A DNA stretch of 64,000 nt from an uncultured Pseudoflavonifractor sp. (GTDB taxonomy: Bacteria; Bacillota; Clostridia; Oscillospirales; Oscillospiraceae). The position numbers and the translations under genes are program-made. This document shows positions 42,578 to 50,539 of this stretch, piece by piece. The stretch's first letter is position 1, and the number at the start of each line of letters is the position of its first letter. Under the pieces are notes generated by a model. The model was not told where the DNA came from. It searched no databases and saw only the letters and a program-made list of their open reading frames with translations. Where the stretch lies: assembly GCA_947577065.1 (NCBI GenBank), contig CANPTT010000008.1:1-64000 (forward strand), read 5' to 3'.

Positions 42578-42690
42578 GTCCGTCTCCCCCTTTCCTTTGG
42601 AAAAAATCATACCACAACCCGCCGTCAAACACAAGCGGTCCCTCCGGCGCTCCCATTTTTCAATTTTGCCTTTCCCTTGTTTCCCCTTGC

Positions 42691-42699
42691 TGGTATAAT
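42691..42699 (+). promoter_or_regulatory. Extended -10 promoter of the second phosphorylase gene
   Basis: TGGTATAAT (TGnTATAAT) sits 34 bases before the ATG; no good -35 is visible. Confidence 0.55.
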
Positions 42700-42732
42700 A
42701 GACTCATCACTAAAGAAACGGGAGGTATTTTC

Positions 42733-43446
42733 ATGAGCACCCATATCAGCGCCCAGCCCGGCCAGATCGCCCCCAAGGTCCTGATGCCCGGCGATCCTCT
42801 CCGAGCCAAATACATCGCGGAAAAGTTCCTGGCGGACCCGGTGTGCATCAACGAGATCCGGGGCATGTACGGCTACACCGGACGTTATAAGGACCAGCCC
42901 GTCACCGTCATGGCCTCGGGCATGGGAACCCCCTCCCTGATGATCTACATGACCGAGCTCTGCCGGGACTATAAGGTCAGGGAGTTTGTCCGCATCGGCA
43001 CCTGCGGGGCGGTGCGGGAGAGTCTGAAGGTGAACGACCTGATCCTCTCCACCGCCACCAGCACCACCTCGGGCATCAATCTCTACGACCTGCCCGGCAC
43101 CTTTGCCCCCGCCGCTGACTTCGACCTGAGCCGCCGGGCCTGGGAGCAGGCCAAAAAGGCGGGGCTTGCCCTCCACACGGGCACCACCCTGTGCAACGAC
43201 CACTTTTATGTGGAGGACAAGCCCGCCTACAGCCGCAAGTGGGAGAAGTGGGGGATCCTGGCCTCCGAGCAGGAAGGGGCGGGCCTCTACTCCGTGGCCG
43301 CCCGGGAGGGGGTCAAGGCCCTGATGCTCCTCACGGTGGTAGCCAACCTCTACCATCCTGAGGAGGACGTCCTCACCGCCCAGGAGCGGGAGCGGGGCCT
43401 GGACCGGATGATCCTGCTGGGGCTGGATACGCTGGTCAGTGAGTAG
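42733..43446 (+). CDS. Purine-nucleoside phosphorylase-like protein, divergent
   Basis: The 237-residue protein is a DeoD-type phosphorylase: GDPLRAKYIAEKFL, IRGMYGYTG, ASGMGTPSLMIYMTEL, VRIGTCGAV. The ribose-binding segment reads SEQEGAGLYSVAA where E. coli DeoD has VEMEAAGIY, so Met180 is Gln. The catalytic Asp204 region reads TVVAN in place of TVSDH. It therefore differs at two active-site positions and may act on another nucleoside. It is monocistronic with an extended -10 promoter and its own terminator, apart from the nucleoside operon. Confidence 0.82.
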   Translation: MSTHISAQPGQIAPKVLMPGDPLRAKYIAEKFLADPVCINEIRGMYGYTGRYKDQPVTVMASGMGTPSLMIYMTELCRDYKVREFVRIGTCGAVRESLKVNDLILSTATSTTSGINLYDLPGTFAPAADFDLSRRAWEQAKKAGLALHTGTTLCNDHFYVEDKPAYSRKWEKWGILASEQEGAGLYSVAAREGVKALMLLTVVANLYHPEEDVLTAQERERGLDRMILLGLDTLVSE

Positions 43447-43504
43447 GTTTTTCTCCGCAGAAAAGAGACGCCTTCTTTTTATGCCAAGCGATCCCCCCCC
43501 CAAA

Positions 43505-43560
43505 AAGCGACAGAAGACTCTCTCCCACGATCTGATATCGTGGGAGAGAGTCTTCTTTGC
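43505..43560. terminator. Bidirectional terminator
   Basis: A 20-bp perfect stem (43512-43531 with 43537-43556, five-base loop; left arm begins AGAAGACTCTCTCCC) lies between converging genes, with TTTTTGG on the minus-strand side. Confidence 0.8.
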
Positions 43561-43616
43561 TCGTTCCAGGCCCTGCCCTGTGCCCTATATTGCCCGGCGG
43601 CGCTCCCCGCCCCCTC

Positions 43617-44405
43617 TCAGCGGCCCAAAGCCTCCATAAAACGTCGGACCCGACTTTCCTCTATAGGGTTCCAGACGTTTCCGTCCCTTTTAAAGGAGCT
43701 TCCCACAATGGCCCCGTCCGCGATTTGAAGAAATTCGGCCCCGTTTTGAGCGGAGATCCCGCTCCCCAGCAAAACAGGAAGCGCTCCCGCTGCTCTTTTG
43801 GCCTCTCTCACATCCTCCAGGGTGGGATTGTGCCCTGTGGCAATGCCGGTAATGATAATGGCGGACGCCTCCGCCTCCTTTGCCGCCTCGATAGAAAAAT
43901 CCATAGGCTGTTCCGCCAGCGGATAGGTATGCTTCACCTGGATGTCCGCAAAAATCATTGTCTTCGCCGGATACCGGGCCTTCCGCCGCAGAAGAGAGGG
44001 ACCCGCCGCCAGCGTGATCCCCTGGGGACCCACCCGGTTTTCCACCAATGCCTCTACCCGGATAAAATCATACCCCGCCGCATGGGCAATACTCCATTCC
44101 GCGGCGGTATCGTTAAATTGAACGTTCAGTCCCAGCACAAGTCCGCTCTCCTGCCGCAGGCGGCCGGCCAATACAGCCATTGCCGTCAGGGTGGCTATCT
44201 CATTTTCTATACTGTAGGGCACATCGCCAAAGTTTTCTACAATAGCGGCGTCCACCCCTCCCCGCTCCAGAGCATGGAGATCCTCCGCCGCCGCCCGGTA
44301 TATTCCCTCCATATCTCCGTCATAATGAGGCGTCCCCGGCAGAGCCCTCAGGTGGACCATGCCGATAACCGCCTTTTTCCCTTGAAACACAGTTTGAAAA
44401 TCCAT
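43617..44405 (-). CDS. BtpA/SgcQ family TIM-barrel protein
   Basis: The 262-residue protein matches BtpA/SgcQ: AVIGMVHLRALPGTPHY at the start, GVDAAIVENFGDVPY, GLNVQFNDTAAEWSIA, ADIQVKHTYPL and VLLGSGISAQN, with the GAIVGSSFK C-terminal phosphate loop. The fold is a TIM barrel. SgcQ lies with a PTS in the E. coli sgc locus, and BtpA affects photosystem I in cyanobacteria, but no enzymatic activity is firmly known. Here it lies 44 bases downstream of a HAD gene and near a PTS operon, in the same direction. Confidence 0.88.
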   Translation of the reverse strand: MDFQTVFQGKKAVIGMVHLRALPGTPHYDGDMEGIYRAAAEDLHALERGGVDAAIVENFGDVPYSIENEIATLTAMAVLAGRLRQESGLVLGLNVQFNDTAAEWSIAHAAGYDFIRVEALVENRVGPQGITLAAGPSLLRRKARYPAKTMIFADIQVKHTYPLAEQPMDFSIEAAKEAEASAIIITGIATGHNPTLEDVREAKRAAGALPVLLGSGISAQNGAEFLQIADGAIVGSSFKRDGNVWNPIEESRVRRFMEALGR

Positions 44406-44449
44406 GCCTTCTCCTCCTTTTTTCTTATAGCCGTCCCACTGATTTTTTG

Positions 44450-45100
44450 CTAAATGACCGAGCGGATATACTCCCCCATCTCTTTTACCGTACGGGCGGA
44501 AAAGACGTGGGGGATCCCGTCCAGACTTCCGGGCCGCCGAAATCCCTCCCCCCGCAGCAGGGGGACAAAGGCCACGCCCGCCTCCGCCGCCGCCAGGCCG
44601 TCCTGGGGACTATCTCCAAACATGACCGCCCTTTCCGCGGCCCGGTCCAGGCTTGCCAGACATTCCCGGATCAGGCCCGCTTTGCCCCCCGTCCCCATGT
44701 CCAGGGCTATATGATCAAAGCATTCCGACAAGCCTGTGCGAGACAGGACCTCTTGGGCCAAATGGTGCTCTTTCAGCGTTGCCAGCGCTGTTTTTCCGCC
44801 CCGGTCACGAATATAATACAGAAAATCAAATACCCCGTCAAATATCACCGTCCGGTCCACCCCCAACTCCATATAGCCCTCCCGGTAGACCTTAAGCATA
44901 TCCTCGATCTCGGCAGCCGAAGCGTGATAGTGCGTCACAAAGGAATCCTTCAGCGCCGGGCCCAAAAAGGTTCGCAGCGCCTCTTCAGACAGCGGCCGCA
45001 ATTTCAAACGCTGCTCCATCCGCCGCAGAGCGGTCAGGATCGCTCCGTCGCTGTCAATAAGCGTTCCGTCCAAATCGAATAGAAAGCAATCTATTCCCAC
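44450..45100 (-). CDS. HAD hydrolase (phosphoglycolate phosphatase-like)
   Basis: At 216 residues it has the nucleophile motif FLFDLDGTLIDSD, a helical cap (about 15-85), ALATLKEHHL, a lysine in GTGGKAGLI and the acidic VMFGDSPQDGLAAAEAGV. It belongs to the Gph/GmhB-like small-molecule phosphatases. In context it may act on a PTS product. It is separated from the amidohydrolase gene upstream by a terminator. Confidence 0.88.
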   Translation of the reverse strand: MGIDCFLFDLDGTLIDSDGAILTALRRMEQRLKLRPLSEEALRTFLGPALKDSFVTHYHASAAEIEDMLKVYREGYMELGVDRTVIFDGVFDFLYYIRDRGGKTALATLKEHHLAQEVLSRTGLSECFDHIALDMGTGGKAGLIRECLASLDRAAERAVMFGDSPQDGLAAAEAGVAFVPLLRGEGFRRPGSLDGIPHVFSARTVKEMGEYIRSVI

Positions 45101-45184
45101 TGTTGTCCCCTCCTGTCTATCTCCGATTCAAAGAGGCAGGCTCACGCGCCCCGGTCAACGCCCAAAGCCGCCTGACCTTGTTAT

Positions 45185-45228
45185 AAAAAGATGGGGACAG
45201 CCTGTATCGTTCGGACGGCTGTCCCCAT
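45185..45228 (-). terminator. Terminator after the PTS/amidohydrolase operon
   Basis: ATGGGGACAGCC pairs with its complement (12 bp) over a 14-base loop, followed by CTTTTTATA on the minus strand, directly after the amidohydrolase stop. Confidence 0.8.
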
Positions 45229-45231
45229 TTT

Positions 45232-45957
45232 TTATAGCTTCCAGAGCTTCCTGGCGTTATCGTAAAAGATTTTTTTCTTGTCTTCCTCCGACAGCCCGTA
45301 GGGCTCAAATTTGACGATCTCACTGCCAGGATATTTATAAGGCCAGTCCGTAGCAAACAAGATCCGGTCAGGGCCCAGCTCCTCCAGGGCCTTTTCCATT
45401 ACCTGGATCTCCACCTGTCCCGCCGTATCCACATACACATTGGAAAGGGGCTTCGCACACTCCACGCAGCCATAGCCAAAGTCCAGATATCCAATGTGCG
45501 CAAAGACAAAGGTCGCGTCAGGGTGACGGGCGGCAATGGCCGCCCACTGCTGCGGCAGCGCCAAGGGCGCGGTCCCTGTATGACAGAGAATCGGCACGTC
45601 ATAGGGCGCTATGGCGTCAATGATCTTGTCCAACGCCGTATTGTTGTCAGGAAAATATCCGTGCTTCCAGGAGTGGAACTTGATCCCCCGAAAATATCCA
45701 CTATCCAGGCAGCGGCGCACCTCATCCACCGCTCCCGGCTCCCGGGGATTTATGTAGGCAAAGCCCACGATCCGGTCCGGGCACTCCTCTACCGCCGCCT
45801 TGACCTGGTCGTTAAGCTCAGCGGTAAGTACCCCATTCAGGATCGACAATCCGGAGCGCTCAATCTGGAACCGATCCATAGAGGCCACCAGATCCTTTAG
45901 ACTGTAACTGCCCCCTTTGCTGCTTTTCCCCATGTGGACATGAAAATCGTTGATCAT
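45232..45957 (-). CDS. Amidohydrolase-2 family metal hydrolase
   Basis: The 241-residue TIM-barrel protein starts with the metal motif FHVHMG (H-x-H), then GIKFHSWKHGYFPDN, ILCHTGTAP, FAHIGYLDFG and FATDWPY (last metal Asp). This is the amidohydrolase_2 (COG2159) group, whose members hydrolyse lactones or decarboxylate aromatic acids. The start at 45957 has AGAAGGG upstream. It follows the PTS IID gene by about 50 bases and ends at a terminator, so it should act on the sugar derivative the PTS imports. Confidence 0.85.
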   Translation of the reverse strand: MINDFHVHMGKSSKGGSYSLKDLVASMDRFQIERSGLSILNGVLTAELNDQVKAAVEECPDRIVGFAYINPREPGAVDEVRRCLDSGYFRGIKFHSWKHGYFPDNNTALDKIIDAIAPYDVPILCHTGTAPLALPQQWAAIAARHPDATFVFAHIGYLDFGYGCVECAKPLSNVYVDTAGQVEIQVMEKALEELGPDRILFATDWPYKYPGSEIVKFEPYGLSEEDKKKIFYDNARKLWKL

Positions 45958-46006
45958 GGAATTCCCTTCTTCCTTCAAGGTATCCGGTTCGCAGTCGCAC
46001 TTTCGC

Positions 46007-46822
46007 TCAGAATATCCCCAAATACGTACCGGCCACTCCCGCCGCCATCAGGGCCAGCATAAGGACGATGGGAGATACCTTTTTCTTTGATACCAGATAG
46101 AACATGAGCAAGGTCAGTCCCACGGGAAGGATCCCGGGAAGCAGGCCGTCCAGAGTCTGCTGAAGACTGATCACCGTATCGCCCGCCGTATAGGCCAGGG
46201 AGGTGTTCAGGCTCACCACGCCCGGAGTAAAGCCGCCGATGATCACAAACGCGGCCACCGCCGCCAACTCAGTGATCTTGCTGATCAGGCCGGATCTTTG
46301 CAGGTCGGCCACCAGCGTAACGCCCTTTTCATATCCCTTGAACACGCCAAAGTAGCGCACTCCCAGAGTAATGATGCTCATGCCCACCAAAAACAGAAGG
46401 GGACCCAGGATGCTGCCTTGGAGCGCCAGTCCGCAGGCAATGCCTGCCAGGATGGGCCGGGCCGTACCATTGATCAGGCTGTCGCCCAGGGCGGCCAGAG
46501 GGCCCATGAGTGCGGTCTTGACCGCGCTTATGGCGGAGGGATCCACATCCCCCTCTGTCGCCAACCGCTCCTCCATGGCGGCGGCCACACCCACCGGAAT
46601 GGCCGAGACCATGGGCTGGGTCAGGAACAGCTCCATGTGCCGCTCCATCGCCTGCGTCTTCTCCTCCGGCGTATCGTAGTACTTTTCAATAATGGGTCCC
46701 ATGGCCTGAGTAAAGCCGATGCACTGCTGCCGTTCAAAGTTTAGAGCACTGCGGATAAACATCTGGTTGCGCAGGATCTTCCAAAGATCCTTCCGGGTCA
46801 ATCTTTGATCGGTATTTTTCAT
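46007..46822 (-). CDS. PTS mannose/fructose/sorbose family IID component
   Basis: The 271-residue IID protein has a cytosolic N-terminus (LTRKDLWKILRNQMFIRSALNFERQQ) and EKTQAMERHMELFLTQPMVSAIPVGVAAAMEE. About three membrane helices follow, including GPLAALGDSLINGTARPI. With IIC it forms the membrane channel of a mannose-type PTS. The ribosome site is GAGGAGGAG. The substrate cannot be read from the sequence. Confidence 0.93.
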   Translation of the reverse strand: MKNTDQRLTRKDLWKILRNQMFIRSALNFERQQCIGFTQAMGPIIEKYYDTPEEKTQAMERHMELFLTQPMVSAIPVGVAAAMEERLATEGDVDPSAISAVKTALMGPLAALGDSLINGTARPILAGIACGLALQGSILGPLLFLVGMSIITLGVRYFGVFKGYEKGVTLVADLQRSGLISKITELAAVAAFVIIGGFTPGVVSLNTSLAYTAGDTVISLQQTLDGLLPGILPVGLTLLMFYLVSKKKVSPIVLMLALMAAGVAGTYLGIF

Positions 46823-46839
46823 GGGGGTCTCCTCCTCTC

Positions 46840-47586
46840 TTACGCTGCTTCAGCAGTATTCTTGCCGCTGGTAAAGATCTGATGCAGGGATACAGCGGCT
46901 ACGGCGATCAGGCCAATCCCCAGCATGTTGATGCCCAGGAATGCGGCGGCAATGTAACCGACAATAAAATAGGGCCACAGCTTTTTGACCTTGATGGTGC
47001 TCAGCAGCAGGCCAAAGCCTACCGCGCCGATCATTCCGCCGCCCACAGCCAGGCCGCTGATGATCTGCTCCGGGATCATGGCAATGATGGGCTCCACAAA
47101 TTCAGCCCCGAAATAGACCGCCAGGAAAGTGGGCAGGCCATAAAACAACAGATTGAATGCCAGCGCCACATAGTTGGCCCGCCGCACCCCTTTGAGTTCC
47201 CCCTTGGCCACAGACTTGTCCGCCCAGTGCAGAAGAGCCACGTTTACTACGCCATACTGCAAGGTGGTGATGGTCTGACCGATCAGGGCGATGGGGATCG
47301 CGGTGGCCACGGCCAGCTCAGTATTCCCCCCCGCAAAGACGGCAAAGGCGGTGGCGATCGCTGCCGCCAGGGTCGGGTCGGGCGGGATCGCCGTTCCCAC
47401 GAACACTACGGCCAGGAACATCATCTCCACGGTAGCGCCTACCACAAGACCGGTCTGAAGGTCTCCCATGATAAGTCCCACCACAACGCCCGTAATAATG
47501 GGCCGGGTGGTTTGCAGCTGGAGGGTCTGTTCGTCAATAATGGCCCACGTCACCCAAAGTCCCACCAAAATTGCTTTTAACAACAT
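46840..47586 (-). CDS. PTS mannose/fructose/sorbose family IIC component
   Basis: The 248-residue membrane protein has seven or more hydrophobic helices and the IIC blocks GLIMGDLQTGLVVGATVEMMFL and GTAIPPDPTLAAAIATAFA. It forms the translocation pore with IID. The start is at 47586 with GGAGGAAAAG upstream; the longer ORF upstream lacks a ribosome site. It is followed by IID after 17 bases. Confidence 0.93.
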   Translation of the reverse strand: MLLKAILVGLWVTWAIIDEQTLQLQTTRPIITGVVVGLIMGDLQTGLVVGATVEMMFLAVVFVGTAIPPDPTLAAAIATAFAVFAGGNTELAVATAIPIALIGQTITTLQYGVVNVALLHWADKSVAKGELKGVRRANYVALAFNLLFYGLPTFLAVYFGAEFVEPIIAMIPEQIISGLAVGGGMIGAVGFGLLLSTIKVKKLWPYFIVGYIAAAFLGINMLGIGLIAVAAVSLHQIFTSGKNTAEAA

Positions 47587-47706
47587 GGTTCTTTTCCTCC
47601 CTTTTCTGTTTTCGGGCCCTCTATCCAAACTCCGGAATCTGGACCGGGCCCCACATTATGCTCTATTGGCGGCCGCCGCAGGACACACGCTTTCCACTCT
47701 CCCTAT

Positions 47707-48186
47707 TTATTCGATCAGAGAGAACAACTCCGTCCCCTTCTCGTTTGGCACCACTCGGACCTCCAGGTAGATCCCCTTTTCCTTCAGTCTGGCAAAGTTG
47801 GCAATATCCGCCTCATCCAGCCATACCGACTTGGAATACTTTGTCTTCCGGGCGTTCGCACTTACGTTGCCCACATTGATCTCCTCTATTGCCACCCCGT
47901 TCTCCACCAGGGCCAAGGCGCTCTCCACGTTCCGCAGGACCACCAGTACCTTGGGAAGGTCTGCCTCCGGGGAGCAAAGCCATGCCGCGGCCTCCGCCAC
48001 CGGCAGGATCTTCAACGCGATCCCCGGTGGGCAAGCCATCTCCAGCAGCATTCTTTGAAACGGCTCCGCCGCCGCCTTATCGTCTGCGACCACAATGGTA
48101 TTGCTTCTCAGCACCGAGAGCCAGGCCGCCACGATCTGTCCGTGGATCAGTCTGTCGTCTATTCGCACATGTCCGATCTTTCCCAT
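47707..48186 (-). CDS. PTS mannose/fructose/sorbose family IIB component
   Basis: The 159-residue protein carries the IIB phosphorylation motif VRIDDRLIHGQIVAAW with the active His15, then NTIVVADDKAA and INVGNVSANARKTKYSKSVWL. It takes phosphate from IIA and passes it to the incoming sugar. A 120-base gap precedes the IIC gene, with no ORF or clear terminator in it. AAAGGGGG lies before the ATG. Confidence 0.93.
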   Translation of the reverse strand: MGKIGHVRIDDRLIHGQIVAAWLSVLRSNTIVVADDKAAAEPFQRMLLEMACPPGIALKILPVAEAAAWLCSPEADLPKVLVVLRNVESALALVENGVAIEEINVGNVSANARKTKYSKSVWLDEADIANFARLKEKGIYLEVRVVPNEKGTELFSLIE

Positions 48187-48201
48187 TCTCGCTTCCCCCT
48201 T

Positions 48202-48597
48202 TCAGTCTGTGGTGATCTTATCCATTCCCTGCGCGCCCGCGTGGAGCGCAGCCTCCGCCAGTTCCTTCAAATCTCCCCTGTGCTCCCTCAGCTCCAGGAT
48301 CTCCAAGAGCATTGGAATATTGAACCCGTGCAGCACCTGGATCCCTTCCGTTGTCTTCTGGTACAGGCTTGCCACATTGCAGGGACTCCCCCCCTTCAAA
48401 TCGGTAAGGATCATGATCCCCTCCTCTCTTCCCAGGTCCTGGATCGCGGCCTGAAACCGCTCTCCCAACACGTCCAGGCTGTCTCCCGGCTGAAAATCGA
48501 TGCACCGGACCCGTTCCTGTTCCCCCAAAAACATACTCACCAGCTCCAGCGCAGCCGGCGCCATGGTACCATGGGCCGCTATAATGATCCCCACCAT
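48202..48597 (-). CDS. PTS mannose/fructose/sorbose family IIA component
   Basis: The 131-residue protein shows the IIA active site VGIIIAAHGTMAPAALEL with phospho-His9 and the GIMILTDLKGGSPCNVASLY segment that follows in mannose-type IIA proteins. It is first of the IIA-IIB-IIC-IID set and lies about 100 bases downstream of the GntR gene. It overlaps nothing; IIB follows after 15 bases. Confidence 0.93.
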   Translation of the reverse strand: MVGIIIAAHGTMAPAALELVSMFLGEQERVRCIDFQPGDSLDVLGERFQAAIQDLGREEGIMILTDLKGGSPCNVASLYQKTTEGIQVLHGFNIPMLLEILELREHRGDLKELAEAALHAGAQGMDKITTD

Positions 48598-48697
48598 ATC
48601 TCCACCCCATTCCTTTCCGATTTTTCCTCATTTTGTCTATACATATATACTAAACAGGAGAAAAAGAAAGTGCCGGGCTCTCCCGCCAGCATTTCGG

Positions 48698-49495
48698 TCA
48701 GCTCATCCGCTGATGATAGCAGATAATTTGATACATATCACTTCTCAAATAATTTCTTGTGTACTCAAACAATTTCTTCGCCCCATCATAATTAAACCGC
48801 TGTCCATAGATCACCGGGGCATTCCGCCCATATTTCAGCAGGTCGTATATCTCCTTTTTTGAAATCACACCAATCGAAAAAGTCTCTTTGGTAGAATATG
48901 GCTTTACCCCTCTCTCCTCCAACAGCTTATAAAGTGAGCGCTGCCGCTCCAAAAATATCCTGTCGTCGGCGGTAAGGATCGCGGTGGGCAGATAGGAAAT
49001 GGACACCGCAGCCGGCTCCTCATTCATATAGCGAAGACGTTTGACCTCGGTGACCGGTTCCGTAGGCTGAAGGCCCAACAGCTTCGCCACCTCCGGCTTC
49101 ACTACCGACCGCATATCCAGGATCCTCGTAGACGGTGCGTACCAGCTTTCCTCCACATTATCGGCAAAATTGCCCGACATCGTTTTCCAGTGGAGCGGAC
49201 GCCGCTTTACAAAGGTCCCCTTTCCCTGCTCGGCATACAGGATCTCATCGTGAATAAGCCCCAAAAATGCTTTTCGGACCGTGATCGAGCTGACTCCATA
49301 CACCTTTCGATACCAACTCTCCGGCGGGATCCTCTCTCCCGGCAAAAACACCTTCCTTTTGATGTTCAGCGCCACATCCTTCTGCATGTGCTGGTACTTG
49401 GACGCGCCCTCCGCAAGGGCGGTCACCCACACCAGCTTGTCCGGCTGTCCCTTTCTGTAAAAAGGCACTTGCCACTCCCTTTTCGTTCCTATCAT
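48698..49495 (-). CDS. GntR-family (UTRA) regulator of the PTS locus
   Basis: The 265-residue protein has a GntR winged HTH (about residues 35-100: ALNIKRKVFLPGERIPPESW, VSSITVRKAFLGLIHDEIL, QGKGTFV) and a UTRA ligand domain with RLRYMNEEPAAVSISYLP. The start at 49495 is after AGGAGGGGG. It is immediately upstream of the PTS genes and probably senses the sugar or its phosphate. Base composition is more A/T-rich than the PTS genes. Confidence 0.87.
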   Translation of the reverse strand: MIGTKREWQVPFYRKGQPDKLVWVTALAEGASKYQHMQKDVALNIKRKVFLPGERIPPESWYRKVYGVSSITVRKAFLGLIHDEILYAEQGKGTFVKRRPLHWKTMSGNFADNVEESWYAPSTRILDMRSVVKPEVAKLLGLQPTEPVTEVKRLRYMNEEPAAVSISYLPTAILTADDRIFLERQRSLYKLLEERGVKPYSTKETFSIGVISKKEIYDLLKYGRNAPVIYGQRFNYDGAKKLFEYTRNYLRSDMYQIICYHQRMS

Positions 49496-49670
49496 AACCT
49501 TTTTCCCCCTCCTTTGCAACATCCCTCACACCGATTCATATGGCTGCACAAAATTTATATATATGAACTCTTGGAATAACATATAGAAATTTGACAAATT
49601 CCCCTTTTTCCCGCCTTTCGTGCATACCTTTCTGTTTATTCTGCCCCAAAGTCCCCTTGGGCAGGAAAGT

Positions 49671-49699
49671 TTGACAGGCAAATCCTGCCATGATAAGAT
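49671..49699 (+). promoter_or_regulatory. Promoter with dyad for the second GntR gene
   Basis: TTGACA (49671-49676) and TAAGAT (49694-49699) are 17 bp apart. The inverted repeat GGCAGGA (49660-49666) and TCCTGCC (49683-49689) spans the -35 box and is a candidate GntR operator. Confidence 0.65.
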
Positions 49700-49728
49700 A
49701 AGTATTATTATACAGCCAGGGGGTGCCT

Positions 49729-50460
49729 ATGCACAATAGTGTAGATAGAGAAAAACCCATTCCCATTTATTACCAGATAGAGGAAAGCATTCGTCAAGAT
49801 ATTGCCGCGGGGCGGCTCTCCCCGGGGGACCGTCTGCCCACGGAGCAGCAGCTGTGCGACCTGTTCAAGGTGAGCCGAATGACGGTCCGCCAAGCCCTCC
49901 AGAACCTGATCTCTGACGGAGTGGTCCAGCGCCGGCGCGGGCACGGTCCCGTCGTGGCTCTGTCCAACGTAGTCCATCCTCTGAGCCATTTTTCCGGGTT
50001 TTCCGATACACTGGCCGCCCAAGGGATCCATGTAACCACCAAGGTCCTATCCTTGCAGACTCTCCCAGCCACAGGCAAGGAGGCCGCATGGCTCCAGGTC
50101 CGGGAGGGCGATCCGATCCTCTTCCTCCGCCGGCTCCGCCTGGTGGACGGCACCCCCATCGCTCTCCAGCACACCTTTCTTCCCAAGGCCGTGGTGGGCC
50201 CTATCCGGGCTGCCGAGCTGGAGGAGCAACCACTCTACCACCTGCTGGACCGTCGCGGTTTCCAACTGGAAAGCGCCACGCAAAAGGTCTCCGCCTGTAT
50301 GCCCACCAAGCTCCAGTGTCGCCTGCTGGCCCTCTCCTCTCAAACCCCTCTTCTCTACACCGAGCGCTCCTCCCGACTGATCGGCGGCGTTCCTTTGGAA
50401 TTTGCCTGCTCTTGGTATAATTCCTCCCGCTTCTCCATGACCGTAGAGTTGGGGAGTTGA
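49729..50460 (+). CDS. GntR-family (UTRA) regulator
   Basis: The 243-residue regulator has the GntR HTH (PIYYQIEESIRQDIAAGRLSPGDRLPTEQQL, VSRMTVRQALQNLISDGVVQRRRGHGPVV) and a UTRA domain ending near LEFACSWYNSSRF. A GTG six bases upstream is possible, but the ATG at 49729 sits five bases after AGGGGG. It lies alone between divergent and convergent genes and could control either the PTS locus or the ABC operon to its right. The strong palindromic terminator follows. Confidence 0.88.
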   Translation: MHNSVDREKPIPIYYQIEESIRQDIAAGRLSPGDRLPTEQQLCDLFKVSRMTVRQALQNLISDGVVQRRRGHGPVVALSNVVHPLSHFSGFSDTLAAQGIHVTTKVLSLQTLPATGKEAAWLQVREGDPILFLRRLRLVDGTPIALQHTFLPKAVVGPIRAAELEEQPLYHLLDRRGFQLESATQKVSACMPTKLQCRLLALSSQTPLLYTERSSRLIGGVPLEFACSWYNSSRFSMTVELGS

Positions 50461-50461
50461 T

Positions 50462-50520
50462 CGGTCAAAAAAGGCTCTCTCCCGCGACCTCGGGTCACGG
50501 GAGAGAGCCTTTTTTGACCG
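50462..50520. terminator. Bidirectional terminator
   Basis: A near-perfect long palindrome (outer arm CGGTCAAAAAAGGCTCTCTC, reaching 23 bp) gives T runs on both strands between the converging gntR and ABC operon. Confidence 0.9.
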
Positions 50521-50539
50521 TTTTTCCTTTTGTCTTTCC

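Noticed and set aside
45117-45356. A 79-codon minus-strand ORF overlapping the amidohydrolase 3' end
   Set aside because: It crosses the terminator hairpin and reads out of frame through the well-supported amidohydrolase.
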